A stretch of 64,000 nucleotides of DNA, taken from positions 41,934,401 through 41,998,400 of the forward strand of contig CM049317.1 of the NCBI GenBank assembly GCA_026874595.1, given 5' to 3'. The notes under the pieces were generated by a model, which worked only from the letters and a program-made list of their open reading frames with translations, ran no database searches and had not been told where the DNA came from. Below, in pieces: positions 33,793 to 46,600 of the stretch. The DNA is from Sipunculus nudus. Its lineage: Eukaryota; Annelida; Sipuncula; Golfingiida; Sipunculidae. Position 1 is the stretch's first letter; the number at the start of each line of letters is the position of its first letter. The position numbers and the translations under genes were made by a program.

Positions 33793-36700
33793 TTTTAGCT
33801 CAGCTGACTATAAGTCATCTGAGCTATAGTCATGGTCCATTGTCTGTCGTCCGTCCGTCTGTCCGTCTGTCTGTCCGTCTGGATGTCCGTCCGTAAGACT
33901 GGCACGTTTCGACACCATTGGACCTACGAATCTGAATTTCGGCATACAGTTAGATGTCCCCATAATCTCCTACCATGCCAAAAATTGGATCAATAGGACT
34001 TCGTTCCTTTGAGATATTAAGGAAAAACCTCAATTTTTTATTAGAAATCTATTTTCACACTTTAGGACTGCCTAATATCGAAACCACTCATCTGGTTTTC
34101 TTCATATTTACCATAAATATTCCTCTATATAGTTCCTATGTACATGCCAGATATTAAGTCAGTATTATATAATTTTAAAAAGTTATGGGCCCAAACATAA
34201 TGGACTTTGTAAAAAAATCAGGAAGATATTTGGTCACTTAAGACCAAAAGTGTTAAAGGTAGGGACTTTTTTCCAGTAATACAACTTTAATTAATCAAAA
34301 TTTAATTGTATACCAAAAATTAGATCAAAATTTGTTAAATTTTTTTAAATATTGGCAAAAATATAAAATTGGTACCTTAAATTTTGCCCAATTTGGCCAT
34401 GGCACGTTTTTTTCCTGTAAATACTGTGGATTTAATTTTCACAGCATGTATACATAAGGATTTAATCTGTTAAAATCTGAAATTTGAAAATAAAAGCTGC
34501 AAAATTAGGCTAGTTATTGAATTTTTTTGGAGGCTCTTGTTGTATTCCCTTACATTGTCAAGCAGGCCACTTTGATGACTGTAGGTCATTCAGTGCACAT
34601 CTCTATGCTCCCCAGGCTGTTGACATAATTTTAGATGTCCCCAAAATCTCCTACCATACCGAAAATTGGGTCATTAGGACTTTTTTCCTTCGAGATATTA
34701 AGGAAAAAAACTCTGTTTTCCATAAAAAAAGCCATTGTTACACTTCAAGGCTGCCTAATATCAAAACCACTGATCTGTTTTTGATCGTATTTAGTATTCA
34801 CATTCTTTTATACATTTTCTATAAACATACCAAAAATTAGGTCAGTATTGGGTATTATTTTGAAGTTATGGGCCAAAACATAATGCAATTTTTAAAAAAT
34901 CAGGAAATATATTTACTCACCTCACATGAGAATTGCTGAACCTAGAGACTTTTTCAGGAATATAACTTTATTTAATCAAGATTCAATTGTTTACCCAAAA
35001 TTAGATCTGAATTTTGCAAATTTTTCAAGATATTAGCATAAATAAAAAATCAATACCTTAAATTTTGTCCAACTTTGGCACTGTTGATTTAATTTTCCCA
35101 GCATATATGCACAAGGATTTAATCTTTTAAAATCTGAACTTTCAAAAGAAATTGATTGGAATGAATAGCTTTTATTCATGTTTTCATACACCATGTCAAG
35201 TGTTGTTTACATCTAGCCCACCTAGTAGTACAGCCTTCACTTGCATTATGTAACCCACCCCAGGCAGCTTATCTTGGCCCAGCTTGGCCACTACTAGCAG
35301 GCTTCCCCTCTGCCCTGCACTCATCCCCCCCCCCCAGCTGGTGCATAAACTAGATGAATGTTATAATTTTTTTGTATTTTATTTTATTCTTGGACATGCT
35401 ACATTTTAGATTTTGTATTGAACCACCAGGGTTACAATGATTAAAGTGTACATTTAATTGTGTCCACAAAGTGGTGTATTGCTGTGAAAGTGTGGATGTT
35501 CATGAGATAAGTAATTCCTTACTTCAGAAGAGTAAAAACTTCACCAGGTGTGAAATTGACTATTAATTCCAGTAATTAATTAAAACTGGGATAGTAATTA
35601 GCACAATGATATTGTTTGTCCTTCATTCAACCAACAGTGTGTATACTTTATTTGAAAAGATGTTTTATTTTATCAAATTTACTTTTATTTTATTTTGGTG
35701 AATAAAATTAAACATGTCCTGAAAACTCCAATGTGCAAAACTTTTTAATAGTGATTCAAGGAATATTCTTGTAGATGCCATGTTGTGGCATTATTTTCTT
35801 TTAAAATCAGTTTAAACATTTGTATTAAAAATAATAAAATATATGTGTATGCTTAATATGACCCAATGTTTTTTTACTCTGTATATATTATGATTGCAAC
35901 TTTTGCAACAATTCTAATATTTTAACTTATATTTTCAGGTTTTTTAATTAAAAATTTATAAACCTGTAAATAAAAAAATGATTCAGATAAAAACTTCTTA
36001 ATGGAAAAAGTGGATCTGCTTAAAAAAAAATAGGATTATATATAAACTTAAATGCATTATTCTCTTGAAAGTGAAATAAAGGTTTTAGTCCATTCTGTCC
36101 ACTTGCCTGTCTATCTGTAAATTTTCATATGCAACACAGTATCTCAAAACTTTTACGGTTTTTCTTCATGACAGTCTTGTCAGAGTATTAGTTTGCAATC
36201 ATATATTTAGAACTTTACTGTAACCAAGTAGGAGGGCCCCTTTCCTCTTAGCTTTTCATATTCTTATATAAATAAAAAACATTACAATAGAATATTTCTA
36301 CATCCACCTTCATGCTGCCCTCACTTTTCCCTTCTCCGAACCCCATCCCAAAGTCAGCCTCAGTAAGCAAGAACAAGATGAATCAGATATATTCATACTT
36401 TAATATTTTGTATAACTATTCGTCCATAGGTACCTATGTACATGCCAGAAATTATGTCAATATTGTGTAATATGTAGACATAGTGGGCATCACAATAATG
36501 TACCTTGTCAAGACTAAAGAGATATTGTGTCATACAGTCACATATTCATAAATCACTTCATCAGCATAGTTAATCATAACATCATATCTGTCAAATTGAA
36601 CGCTTGCAGACTACCATACACTTTATATCCTTCAACAAATAGCCTTATCATCATTCTACTACTGCTTATTACTGCTGTCATTGCATTCATATTTGCTCAA

Positions 36701-36944
36701 ATATATCACAATTTTCAACCCCTCCTAAACAAATAAAAAATAAACCACTTTATTTGACTCTATTAATCCATCAGTCAGGTAATTTCATTTATCATTTACT
36801 CACATATTACATTACATTCCTTTATAATAGCCCAACATGTACATGATATTCATAAGCTTTATCGACTCGATATAGTATCACAGTGGAGAAACATTTATAG
36901 TCCAATCACGATCAGCTGAGCCCCGTGACCCATGGGTCCCTTGT
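33793..36944 (+). mobile_element. B6: Helentron-like element, family B, in the 47-bp array
   Basis: Begins TTTTAGCTCAGCTGACTATA and ends ATCAGCTGAGCCCCGTGACC then CATGGGTCCCTTGTT (36911-36944). Left and right flanks are the 47-bp array, so both boundaries are firm. The site is a run of Ts: a homologous unit at 33740-33750 reads CAGGTTTTTTGGAG without the element. The interior shares two ~700-bp blocks with B2 and B3, and also contains R1 copy 2 (35410-35728) and AT-rich sequence without genes. Confidence 0.8.
35410..35728 (+). repeat. Dispersed repeat R1, copy 2
   Basis: Homologous to 862-1162 (shared CACCAGGGTTACAATG, GTGTCCACAAAGTGGTGTAT, TTCACCAGGTGTGAAATTGA). It lies inside B6, so either R1 inserted there or B6 captured it. 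Confidence 0.6.
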
Positions 36945-37086
36945 TTTGGAGAGGCGTGCCTACCATTGACAACATAATGGTCTGTCGAGTTCTCAGAGAG
37001 GTGTACCTACCACTGACGACATAACAGTCTGTTGTTGTCAGAGAGAAGTGCCTACCACTTATGACATAATGTTCTGTCGAGATGTC
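36945..37086. repeat. 47-bp minisatellite, right portion
   Basis: Three more units (GGAGAGGCGTGCCTACCATT, GAGAGGTGTACCTACCACTG, GAGAGAAGTGCCTACCAC) continuing the array interrupted by B6. Confidence 0.9.
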
Positions 37087-37248
37087 CGTCATTTAATGAA
37101 TTTCAAATTATCACGCTAAATAGACTGAGAAAAAGTAGTCCCTTGGTCCGCACGTCAGGACCGTCATTATGAGAATTCTAATTATCACGCTAAAAAGATC
37201 GGACTGAGAAAAAGTGGTCTCTGGGTCCGCATGTCAGGGTCCGTCATT
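37084..37248. repeat. Two tandem ~77-bp units
   Basis: GTCCGTCATT, AATTATCACGCTAAA, GACTGAGAAAAAGT and GGTCCGCA recur in the same order at 37084-37158 and 37159-37238, closed by a third GTCCGTCATT at 37239. Confidence 0.8.
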
Positions 37249-37554
37249 TGTGCGAGTGTTAAATGTAAACACGCCCGAGGTACAGTGAAGTACAACAAAA
37301 GTCGCCAATATTAATGCGTTTAATCACTGGCGGTACAAATATGATAAACCCGGTGGCCCCGCTCACTACAGAATTAATCGGGACCCACAGCTGTTTGTTT
37401 AGGTTAGCTTATATTAGTATTATTTAGAGCAGGACTTGGCACGCATTATTGGCAGCATCACATGAACGACGCTTAGTGTTAAGTACTACTGAGGCCAGGA
37501 AACCCAACGTCAGGCAGGTTGTTATGAAGACAAATTAATCAGGGGAAAATTTTG

Positions 37555-37640
37555 GGCCGATGATCCGGGATTCGAACCCATGTCGGTGGCGCACAAATCC
37601 GGCATACCAACCGCTTCGCTAGAAAAGCTAGCTTCATTAG
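37555..37640 (-). repeat. tRNA-like head of a putative SINE
   Basis: On the minus strand TAGCGAAGCGGTTGG matches the Pol III A box and GGTTCGAATCC matches the B box exactly, about 40 nt apart, with a T-arm-like TGGG...CCCG around the B box. The acceptor and anticodon arms are poor, so a functional tRNA is unlikely. The downstream minus-strand sequence (toward about 37290) would be the SINE body; its tail and family are not identified. Confidence 0.55.
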
Positions 37641-38480
37641 CGAGACAGTTCGGTCCGCTTTTATGTCACCCCCTAGCAAGGTTCAATATGCATTAACAAA
37701 AGCAGAAGGTGTCCAGGCGGTAACTGGTCTTCTTTTCACCCTGCACTTCTTTACAGCAACATTTAAGGACGATGATAACCGCTCAAACATCAGTTATGGC
37801 GGAACAAGATGGGAGTTAGTACTTTCAGTACGAAGTGGTTTCATCTCATCCCTTCTAAGGTCACATGTCAGTCGGACGGGTCCCAGTTAGACGGTCCTAT
37901 TTTGACGGGTACCAGTTTGATTTTCTGTTATATTAATATGACGTTCCATCATATCATTAAGTAGTCACAACGATTTTAACCTTAACAAAATAAAATATAT
38001 ATAGCTTGCAAATTATAAACTAGAATATCAGAAGAAGCTTACAAAAGCCCTCAGCCAAAAGAACAGTGGGTGGTAACAGTAACAAGTATGAAATGTCTGT
38101 CTCACATTGATGTAAATCTGAACATATGTCTCTTTTTAAAGTTATAAATTTAAATAAGAGCGGTTTGTAGTACCTTTGCAAGTCTGGTAAGTGAAGTGTT
38201 ATTGACCTGTATGATGATAAACACTCTAGATTACCTGTAAAATAAGATGTCTTTAGCAACACTAGAGGACACAAACATAACAAGAAACAAAGTACTTACT
38301 TGTAGGTTTTTTTTTTTTAGAAATGGTGCTCACAAGCCAAAAATTTAGAAAAAGTGGTAAAACTTTATGAAAATTAAGTAGTGGCACAACTAACATTCAG
38401 CAGTTACAGATCATCAAGGCAAATAATGAAACAATATTTCAGAATGTTCTGTTAAGTGGTTCCTGAGAAATAAGCTCCTA
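37641..38480. other. Unassigned sequence left of B7
   Basis: No supportable gene; the 75-codon frame at 37663-37890 has no recognised domain. From about 38320 the sequence looks repeat-like, and GTGGTTCCTGAGAAATAAGC (38456-38475) recurs at 47624-47643, in both cases just before a family-B element. Confidence 0.45.
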
Positions 38481-38486
38481 CTTTTT

Positions 38487-40890
38487 TTTAGCTCAGCTGA
38501 CTTTCAGTCATGCTGGGCTATAGCGATGGGTCTTTGTACGTCGTTCTTCTGTCTGTCTGGCCGGCCGTTAGCAGGGCACAAATCGTAACCATGGGGGCTA
38601 GGGTCATGAACCCTATGCAGTCTTAGAGGTTCTAAAAAGATCTCCTTGCAAACCTTAAATTAGGTCACTGTTACCTATATTCTCGAATTTACAGGGTGTG
38701 TTTGCACCCCCCAGAAATAATTCTTTTAGCCAAAATATTCATCTCAAACCTTCCATCTTTCACATACAGCTCACCTACCAACAGGGGAAGAACCATAATT
38801 ATTTTGAGGTCAAAAGGTCAAAGGTCAAGGTCACAGGAGCCACTTCTTTGAAAAGCCTGTGGATGCATTTTAAGCCAAATCTTTTATCCCAATTCTTTGA
38901 TCTTTCACATATAGCTCACCTACTAAGTGGGAGAAGAATCCTATAGATTTTGAGGTCCCAAGTCAAAGGTCAGGATCCACTTCTTTGAAAAGGTTGTGGA
39001 CACATTTCATGCTAGACTTTTCATTCCAAACCTTCCAGCACTGATATCGCTTCTCTGCCAACAGGGGAAAAGACCTGTTGATTTTGAGGTCAAAGGTCAA
39101 GTTCACAGCACCCACTTCTTGCGTGGAGTCATTTTTAGGCAAACTTTTCAATCTTTACCTTCCATCAGTCATATATGGCTTACCTACCAATAGGGGAAGA
39201 AGCCTATTGATGTTGAGGTCAAAGGTCAGGGTCACAATATTATATTGTTCTAAATGCTTGTGAACATATTTCAAGTGGATCTGTTCAACCCAAACCTCCA
39301 GTCTTTCAAATATGCCACCTCTATGCATCACTCAATTTGACTCAAACTTCACATTAATGGGTCTTTTTGCTTGAATAAATAACTTATTGATTTTGGGGTC
39401 AGCTGGTCAGTAGGGTTAAAGGTTTCAGATCAAAGTTATTCACTCATTGGTTGCCAAGTAATTACACAAGATTTAAATGGTTAGTAGTTACCCATCATTT
39501 AGAAAGAATCCAGTTGATCTGTGCAAAAAGGCCAAGGTCATAGGTCAGGGATGTTCACAAATACTCATTTTGTAGACCATCTCTATTTTTCTTATATTTA
39601 ACCATTGAACTCCAGCTGGTACATCTCACTGTGTCACTGTAATTGTGAGTGACACTGGTGACATATCACTCTCTCTTGTATCAGCCTAATAAGTGATAAG
39701 GCTAAGTGACAATTAAGTACCTCATTACTGCATAACAAAAACACAGTTGTAGGAATGCTTCAGCCAGGCATTAAGACTATGAGAGTTTAGTATTAAGGTT
39801 TAGCTACTGATTTATAAGATGACGGGAACATTTTGCAGTTTATTTTCAGAAATAAACTTAGTTTCCTAGATATCTGAATATTTTTATATAAATTACCACA
39901 TATAAAAGCAAGTGTTTGTTCTCATAATATGTGGATGTGTACCTGGATTTAGGATGGCTTTTTATTTTATTTCAAGACTCTTAGTCATGCTTTCTGCATT
40001 TCTTTTCTTTCAGGTTTGGCAGTTTACCTACCCTGCTGACCCAATTGAAAAGCAGAGTGATAATTAAAAATATTGGACTTACACTTTTTACAATTGCATA
40101 TCTATAAATCTGATATGATGGCATGAACATGCCTTTTGAATTATTTTGGACATTCATTACTGTAACATCCTTTGGAGAATTTGCCCCAAGTTTGGTCTCT
40201 TATTGGAGGATGTGTGATATCAAATGTCTGACTTGTCAGATATCCATTATTTCTGCCCGTTAGCCACCTTAGAAATCCTTTTTTCAGTGCAGTTTCAGTG
40301 ATTTCCTTCAATGTTTGGTCTGATTTGGAGAATGTTTGTTGTCTGATTTCAGACCTTTCAGATGTCCAATATGGCCACCAGTCAACCATCTTTTAATTCC
40401 TTTTTTCATATTATCTCAGAACTGTTAAAGTGAATGCAGTCGGATGCATATTTATGTAATCTTGTAAAAGATTGGGTCAAATATTTCTTAATAAATATAA
40501 CCATCATTTATAAAAGTGCAGTACAGTTGGCTTGTATTGAATAAAAATTCATACAGAAGACCCGTTTCTCAATAATTCCTGCATGGATTTCCTTAAATTT
40601 TACTATATATTTTGATCTTATATTTGCCCTTTGTGGTGTTCCTTTTGAGACTGACAGGTATCAAACAAGCTATGGGAATAGTTCCTGATAGCTTAACAAT
40701 CATACATTTTTCCTCAGACCATCAATTCACTGTGTTTTAACCAGAAATAGGTGATATATATTTCTGTTGTCATATTTCAGCAAATTGGCAAATTTGTTCT
40801 TCACAATTTGACTGGAAGTTGTGAATCTCAGCCCATGATGTCGCAGGTCATGCCTGGCAGCTGAGCGTCATGACCCATGAGTCACTTGTT
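38487..40890 (+). mobile_element. B7: Helentron-like element, family B, variant interior
   Basis: Starts TTTTAGCTCAGCTGACTTTC and ends GCAGCTGAGCGTCATGACCC then ATGAGTCACTTGTT. The first interior part has ~150-bp tandem units with TTTTGAGGTCAAAGGTCAAG and CTCACCTACCAACAGGGG-type blocks (38760-39260). The rest is AT-rich and unassigned. No genes. Confidence 0.75.
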
Positions 40891-41039
40891 CTATAATTAG
40901 CTCTGTGACCTTAAAAAGTAGGTCAAGGTCACCCATCTTTGAACTTGACCCAGATTTTGTTCATATGCATCAGCACTGAAGAAATGAAATTCCTGTGTTG
41001 AATCTTTTTGAGATATCCTGCTCACAAGACCAAAATTGA

Positions 41040-43686
41040 AACAAGGGACCTATGGGTCACGGCGCTCAGCTGTTATATATGATAAAAAATATGATTTAGA
41101 TATGATTCACGTGCTGGTTTTGTGTGGTAATAAATATAAGCTGTATTATGAGTTGTTGTTGTTTAGCTTATGTATGATTTTGATAGTATCTTTGGAGACA
41201 GGGAAGAGGATTGATTTCATTTATTTTATTAACAAATGGAGTACTATTGTCACACAGATTTTGACTTGGCCATATAACTTATAAGCAGAACATATAATAT
41301 AAGAGTTAAACTATTAATTAAAAAAATTACAAATATTGTCCCAAATATAATATTTATTAAAAATAATAAGAGAATCTTATGATTTTTTAAAATAAAATAT
41401 AACTGAAATGATTATTAAAATAATATTAAAGAATATATTCATGAATGCATTCATGAATACATTTTGAAAGTATTTGCACTGGTATTCATATACTTGCATT
41501 TTTACCTGAATTCCCGTTCTTTATGCAAGAAATTTTATAATGGAGTACATATTCATATTCGTATTTAAATACAATTGCAAATTATTCGCACCATGTCAGG
41601 TATTTATTCAGTTTTCACCAAACAATGATGTTGAGAATCCAGAATATACAAAATTAACACATTTAAATAATGATCATAAGAACCTGGTTTTATGGTTTTT
41701 ATTTATATTTAAAAAAATAAATGTAATATATTCATTTTGGACTAATTTCACATCAATGTACACACTAGACACAGTAGGAATCTAGATTAATATTATCAAC
41801 TGCATCTTTGTCTATCATTAATTTCCTTCATATGATCCCCAATCATTAGTAATGAATAATATGATTTACTTTTTTATCATTAAAATTGAACTGAAAAATA
41901 CCATAGGTGACTGCATGGTGTTATTTGGAATACATGACATTCTATCCATCGATACAAGATTCTTATATCATCAGTAACTGCAAGTTAATTTCCTGTTATT
42001 ATAAACTAACAAATTCCTTTTCTATTTTTCTTTAATTTGTTATTAAAAACCAACACAAATTTACTAATTTATTGTTTATTGTTATGTTGTTGGTTAAAAC
42101 TACTAGATGAGTTGGGTTGGACACCTGGATCAACTGTGGCTGGCCATTATATAATAAGCTGCCTGGAGCCCCAGTTTATGCCTCTCGTCAAGCATGCATA
42201 ATTTGCTGAAAGTTCAACAAGGTCAACATACAGGTGACTCAAGAGGGGCTGGAGAGGGCCAAAGTCTGACATGGTCTCATAGAAACATTAACAAAAGCTA
42301 CAATTTTTGGCCAATTTCTTTCAGCTTTCTAAACTAAAAAGCTGAAATCCTTATGTGTGCATGACATGAAAATTATATCAACAGTGCTCACAGGAAACAA
42401 ACGTGCCATGGTCAAAGTTGAGCAAAATATAAGGTACTAATTTTATATTTATACTAATAACTTATAAAATCTGAAAAATTCAGAACTAATTTTGGGTATT
42501 CAATTGAATCTTGATTAAATAATGTTACATCCCTGACAAAAAAATCTCTAGCTTCAGCAATCTCCTTGTTAAGGGAGAAAATTATTTCTTGATTTTTTAC
42601 AAAGTGCATTATGTTTGCGCCCATAACTTAAAACAGTTACGCAATACTGACATCATATCTGGCAGGTGCATAGAGAATGTATAGAAAAATATGTATATTA
42701 TATATGATTAAAGTCAGATTAGTTGTTTTGATATTAGGCAGTCTTGAAGTGTAACAATGGGTTTTTAATGGAAAAATGAAGTTTTTCATTAATATCTCGA
42801 AGGTATTAAGTCCTAGTGACCAAATTCTTGGCATGGTAAGGGATTTTGGAGACATCTAATTTTATGCCAAATTTTAGGAACTGAGAGCTGAAGCTGGGGA
42901 GCTGAGCTCTTGCAAACTGCATAACACTAGCTTGATGTAAACAATATGTTCCATGGTGTTTGAAAACTTGAATAAAATCTACAGTTTTTGATCAACTGGT
43001 TTCAAATTTTTGGTGTTAACAGACAAAATGCTAACAAAAACATGCTGTGAAAATTAAATCCACAGTACTTACAGGAAAAAAATGTGCCATGGTCAAAGTT
43101 CGGCTAAATTTAAGGTACCAATTTCTTATTTTTGTTAATATTTTAAAAAATTTAAAAGATTTTGATCTAATTTTGGGTATACAATTTAATTTTTATTAAT
43201 AAATTTATATTACTGGAAAAAAAGTCCATAGCTTTAACATGTTTTGTGTTAAGTGATCAAATATCTTTCCTGATTTTTTACAAAATGCATTATGTTTGGG
43301 CTCATAACTTTTTTAAATTATATAATACAGACATAATTTCTGGCATGTACATAGGAACTATATAGAAGAATATTTATGGTAAATATGAGGAAAAACAGAT
43401 GAGTGGTTTTGATATTAGGCAGTCCTGAAGTGTGAAAATAGGTTTTTAATAAAAAATTGAGGTTTTTCCTTAATTTCTCAAAGGAACGAAGTTGCAAAGA
43501 CCCAGTTTTCGGCTTGGTAGGAGATCTTGGGGACATCTAACATTATGCCGAATTTTGGATTCCTAGGTCTTACAGTTTCAAAACGTGCCACATCTACGGA
43601 CGGACGGACGGACGGACAGACGGACGGACGACGGACAATGGACCACGACTATAGCTCAGATGACTTATAGTCAGCTGAGCTAAAAA
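41040..43686 (-). mobile_element. B3: Helentron-like element, family B, inverse relative of B2
   Basis: Minus-strand element. The 3' end is at low coordinates (AACAAGGGACCTATGGGTCA at 41040) and the 5' end is at 43660-43686 (AGTCAGCTGAGCTAAAAAA). Similar along most of its length to B2 in reverse complement, which is why open frames in 41036-41785 echo those at 18909-19590. It lacks the MITE at 18625-18961. The short stretch 40891-41039 between B7 and B3 is unassigned. Confidence 0.8.
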
Positions 43687-46600
43687 ACAAGGGACCAACG
43701 GGTTACGGCGCTCAGCTGTTATATATGATCACAAAATATGATTTGGAAGAGGAGGTTGGCAAATGCTGGTTTTGTGTGATAATATAAGCTGTATTATGAG
43801 TTGATGGTGTTTAACTCAAGTTCTGTAAGATTTTGATAAGATCCTTGGAGACAGGAAAGAGGATTGATGTCATTTATGTTATTTACAGTTGGAAATGGTG
43901 TTTGACTTGGCCATATAACTTTATCTACATTGCAGTAGAATTATTTGACAAAAAAACTGTCCATTATCAGTCATGTTAATTATACTTTTTACAAATGAGT
44001 TATCTGTTATTTAATAATAACAGGTTATTCCTACCCAAGAGTAGAACTAACACAAATAATATAAGTTAAAATATTTATAAAAAATTAATAACAAATATTG
44101 AGTCAAGTATTATTTAAATTAAAAATTATAGCAGTATCATCTGAAAAGATTTTCTTAATAATATTATCAAAATAAAAGGATTATTAAAATAATATTAAAG
44201 AATATATTCATGAATGCATTCATGAAAACATTTTGAAATTATTTGTATTTGTATTCAAATACTTTCATTTTTACCTGTATTCCTATTCTTATGCAAAAAA
44301 TATATTCATATTCGCATTTAAATACATTTGCAAAGTATTCACACCATGTCTGGTATTTATTCAGTTTCAGCTAAACAAAGTTCTTGATAATCCAGAATAT
44401 ACAAATTTCACAAATTTAAATAATGATCATAAGTACCTTGTTTAATGGCTTTAATAATATTCAAAAAATAAAACAATTATATTTGACTACTTTCACATCA
44501 ATCTACATAGTTGACAGAGCAAGAGTCGTATGACATTTATTAACTTTACAGAAATCATAATGAGAACTTGTGATTTTTTATCATATTCAAATATTTTTAT
44601 TATTTTTTTTTTAACTTATCAGAAAAAAATTAAGTCATCTCAGCTATGAAACCATTATATGTGTAAAAAATAACCCAAGGATAAGAACACCCTATAAATT
44701 ATACAAGGAGAACACTAGAAATGGGCAAGTTTAACTTTATTAACAGAAATAAAGGAACCAGTAATATAAATTTTGATTATTGGCAACTAGTCTTGTGACA
44801 GCTGATACAGCCACTAGTCTTATGTCATTAGTTAAACATACTGATGTCTTTAATCAGTATTCGTTTGAGTAAATTTAAAAAAATTTTGACATATTTTTTT
44901 TTAATTTGGAAATAAACAAAAATTAACAAGCTGAAACACTTTTAAAAGACCTGGAAATTTATATTAATATTATCAAAGGCTGCATCCTTGTTTATCATTA
45001 ATTTCCTTCAGTAACAGTAAAGAACAAGATAATTTAATTTTTTTTTAGCTCAGCTGACTGTAAGTCATCTGAGCTATAGCGATCACTCTTTGTCCCTCGT
45101 CCGTCTGTCCATCCGTCCGTCCGTCCGTCTGTCCTTTAACCTGGCACAAATCGTAACCGCTGGACCTAGAATCTTGTAACTTTACATTCTGAGAGGTCCA
45201 TGAAAAATCTCCTTGGAAACCAGAAATTAGGTCTCTGTTACCCATATCCTTTGAGCTATGGGGCCCCAAAGTGCCCCCCCAGAATAGTAAAAAATTTGAT
45301 ACAAAAACTTCAATATCTCATTAACTACATCACTGATGGTCAGTATTTTTTGCATACATATTGATCATAAGATGTTCCATCAGTTCCTGCAGACTGGTTG
45401 CGCCACCTGTATTTTTTATTTTTACGAATTTTTTTCTTTATTTTTGAGACCTTTAAGAATGCTGTCATCTGTAAATGTGGCACAAATTGTTACAACAGGA
45501 CCTAGAATCTTCATTCTTTTCATGCAAGGAGGCCCATGAAAAGTGTCTGTGGAAACCTGAAATTAGGTCTCTGTTACCCATATCCTTCAAGCTATAGGAC
45601 TCCCGAAGTATCCCTCAGAATAATGGAAAATTTGATACAAAAGCTGAAGTATCTGTACAACTAAGGCAGAGATCAGCATGATTCTTTGCATGGATATTGA
45701 CCATTAAGTGTTTTTATTAGTTTCTGCAGACTGGTGGAACCATCTGTATTTTTTTTTTTTTTGGTTTATGCATTTTTTCTCTATTTATGAGATATATAAA
45801 TACAGTCACAAACTTGGCCTGTTCGTTAATCTGTTTGATGCTTCAGTTGAATGGGTATATACTACCATTCAGATAATAAAAAATTTCCTTTGGCAAATTT
45901 CTCTTCCCAGTCAGCTAAGCGTCATGACCCATGGGTCACTTGTCACAATTTATTAAAATTGAAATGAAAAATACCATAGGTGACTCCATGGTGTTATTTG
46001 GAATACATTTTCATCCATCCATACAAAATCCATAAAACATCAGTAATTGCAAGTTTATTCCATGTTACTCATCAACTATCAAATTCCTTTTCATTTAATT
46101 TTTCTTAAAGTTGTTATTGTAGACTTATAAAAATTTATTTATTGTTTATTGTTATGTTGTTGGTCAAAACAACTAATCCATGTGTAGGGTTGGACACCTG
46201 AATCAAATGGTGCTGGCAATAAGCTGCCTAGCTGACCAGCATATGCCTCACTTCAAGCGTGTATAATTTGCCTGAAAGGTCACAAGGTGACCTACAGGTG
46301 ACTGAAGAGGGGCTGGGTAGAGCCTGGGTGTGACAGGTCTCATAAAAACATTAATAAAAGCTACAGTTTATGGCCAATTTCTTTCAACTTTCAAAACTAA
46401 CAAGCTGAAATCCTTATGTGTGCATGATATGAAAATTATATCAACAGTGCTTACAGGAAACAATCATGCCATGGTCAAATTTGGGCAAGATTTAAGGTAC
46501 TGATTTTACATTTATGCTAATAACTTATAAAATTTGAAAAATTCTGAACTAATTTTGGATATACAATAGTAAATTCTAATGTCATATCCCTGACAAAAAA

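Noticed and set aside
37555-37640. Functional tRNA gene on the minus strand
   Set aside because: A and B boxes are good, but the acceptor stem and anticodon arm do not pair well; a SINE head is more likely.
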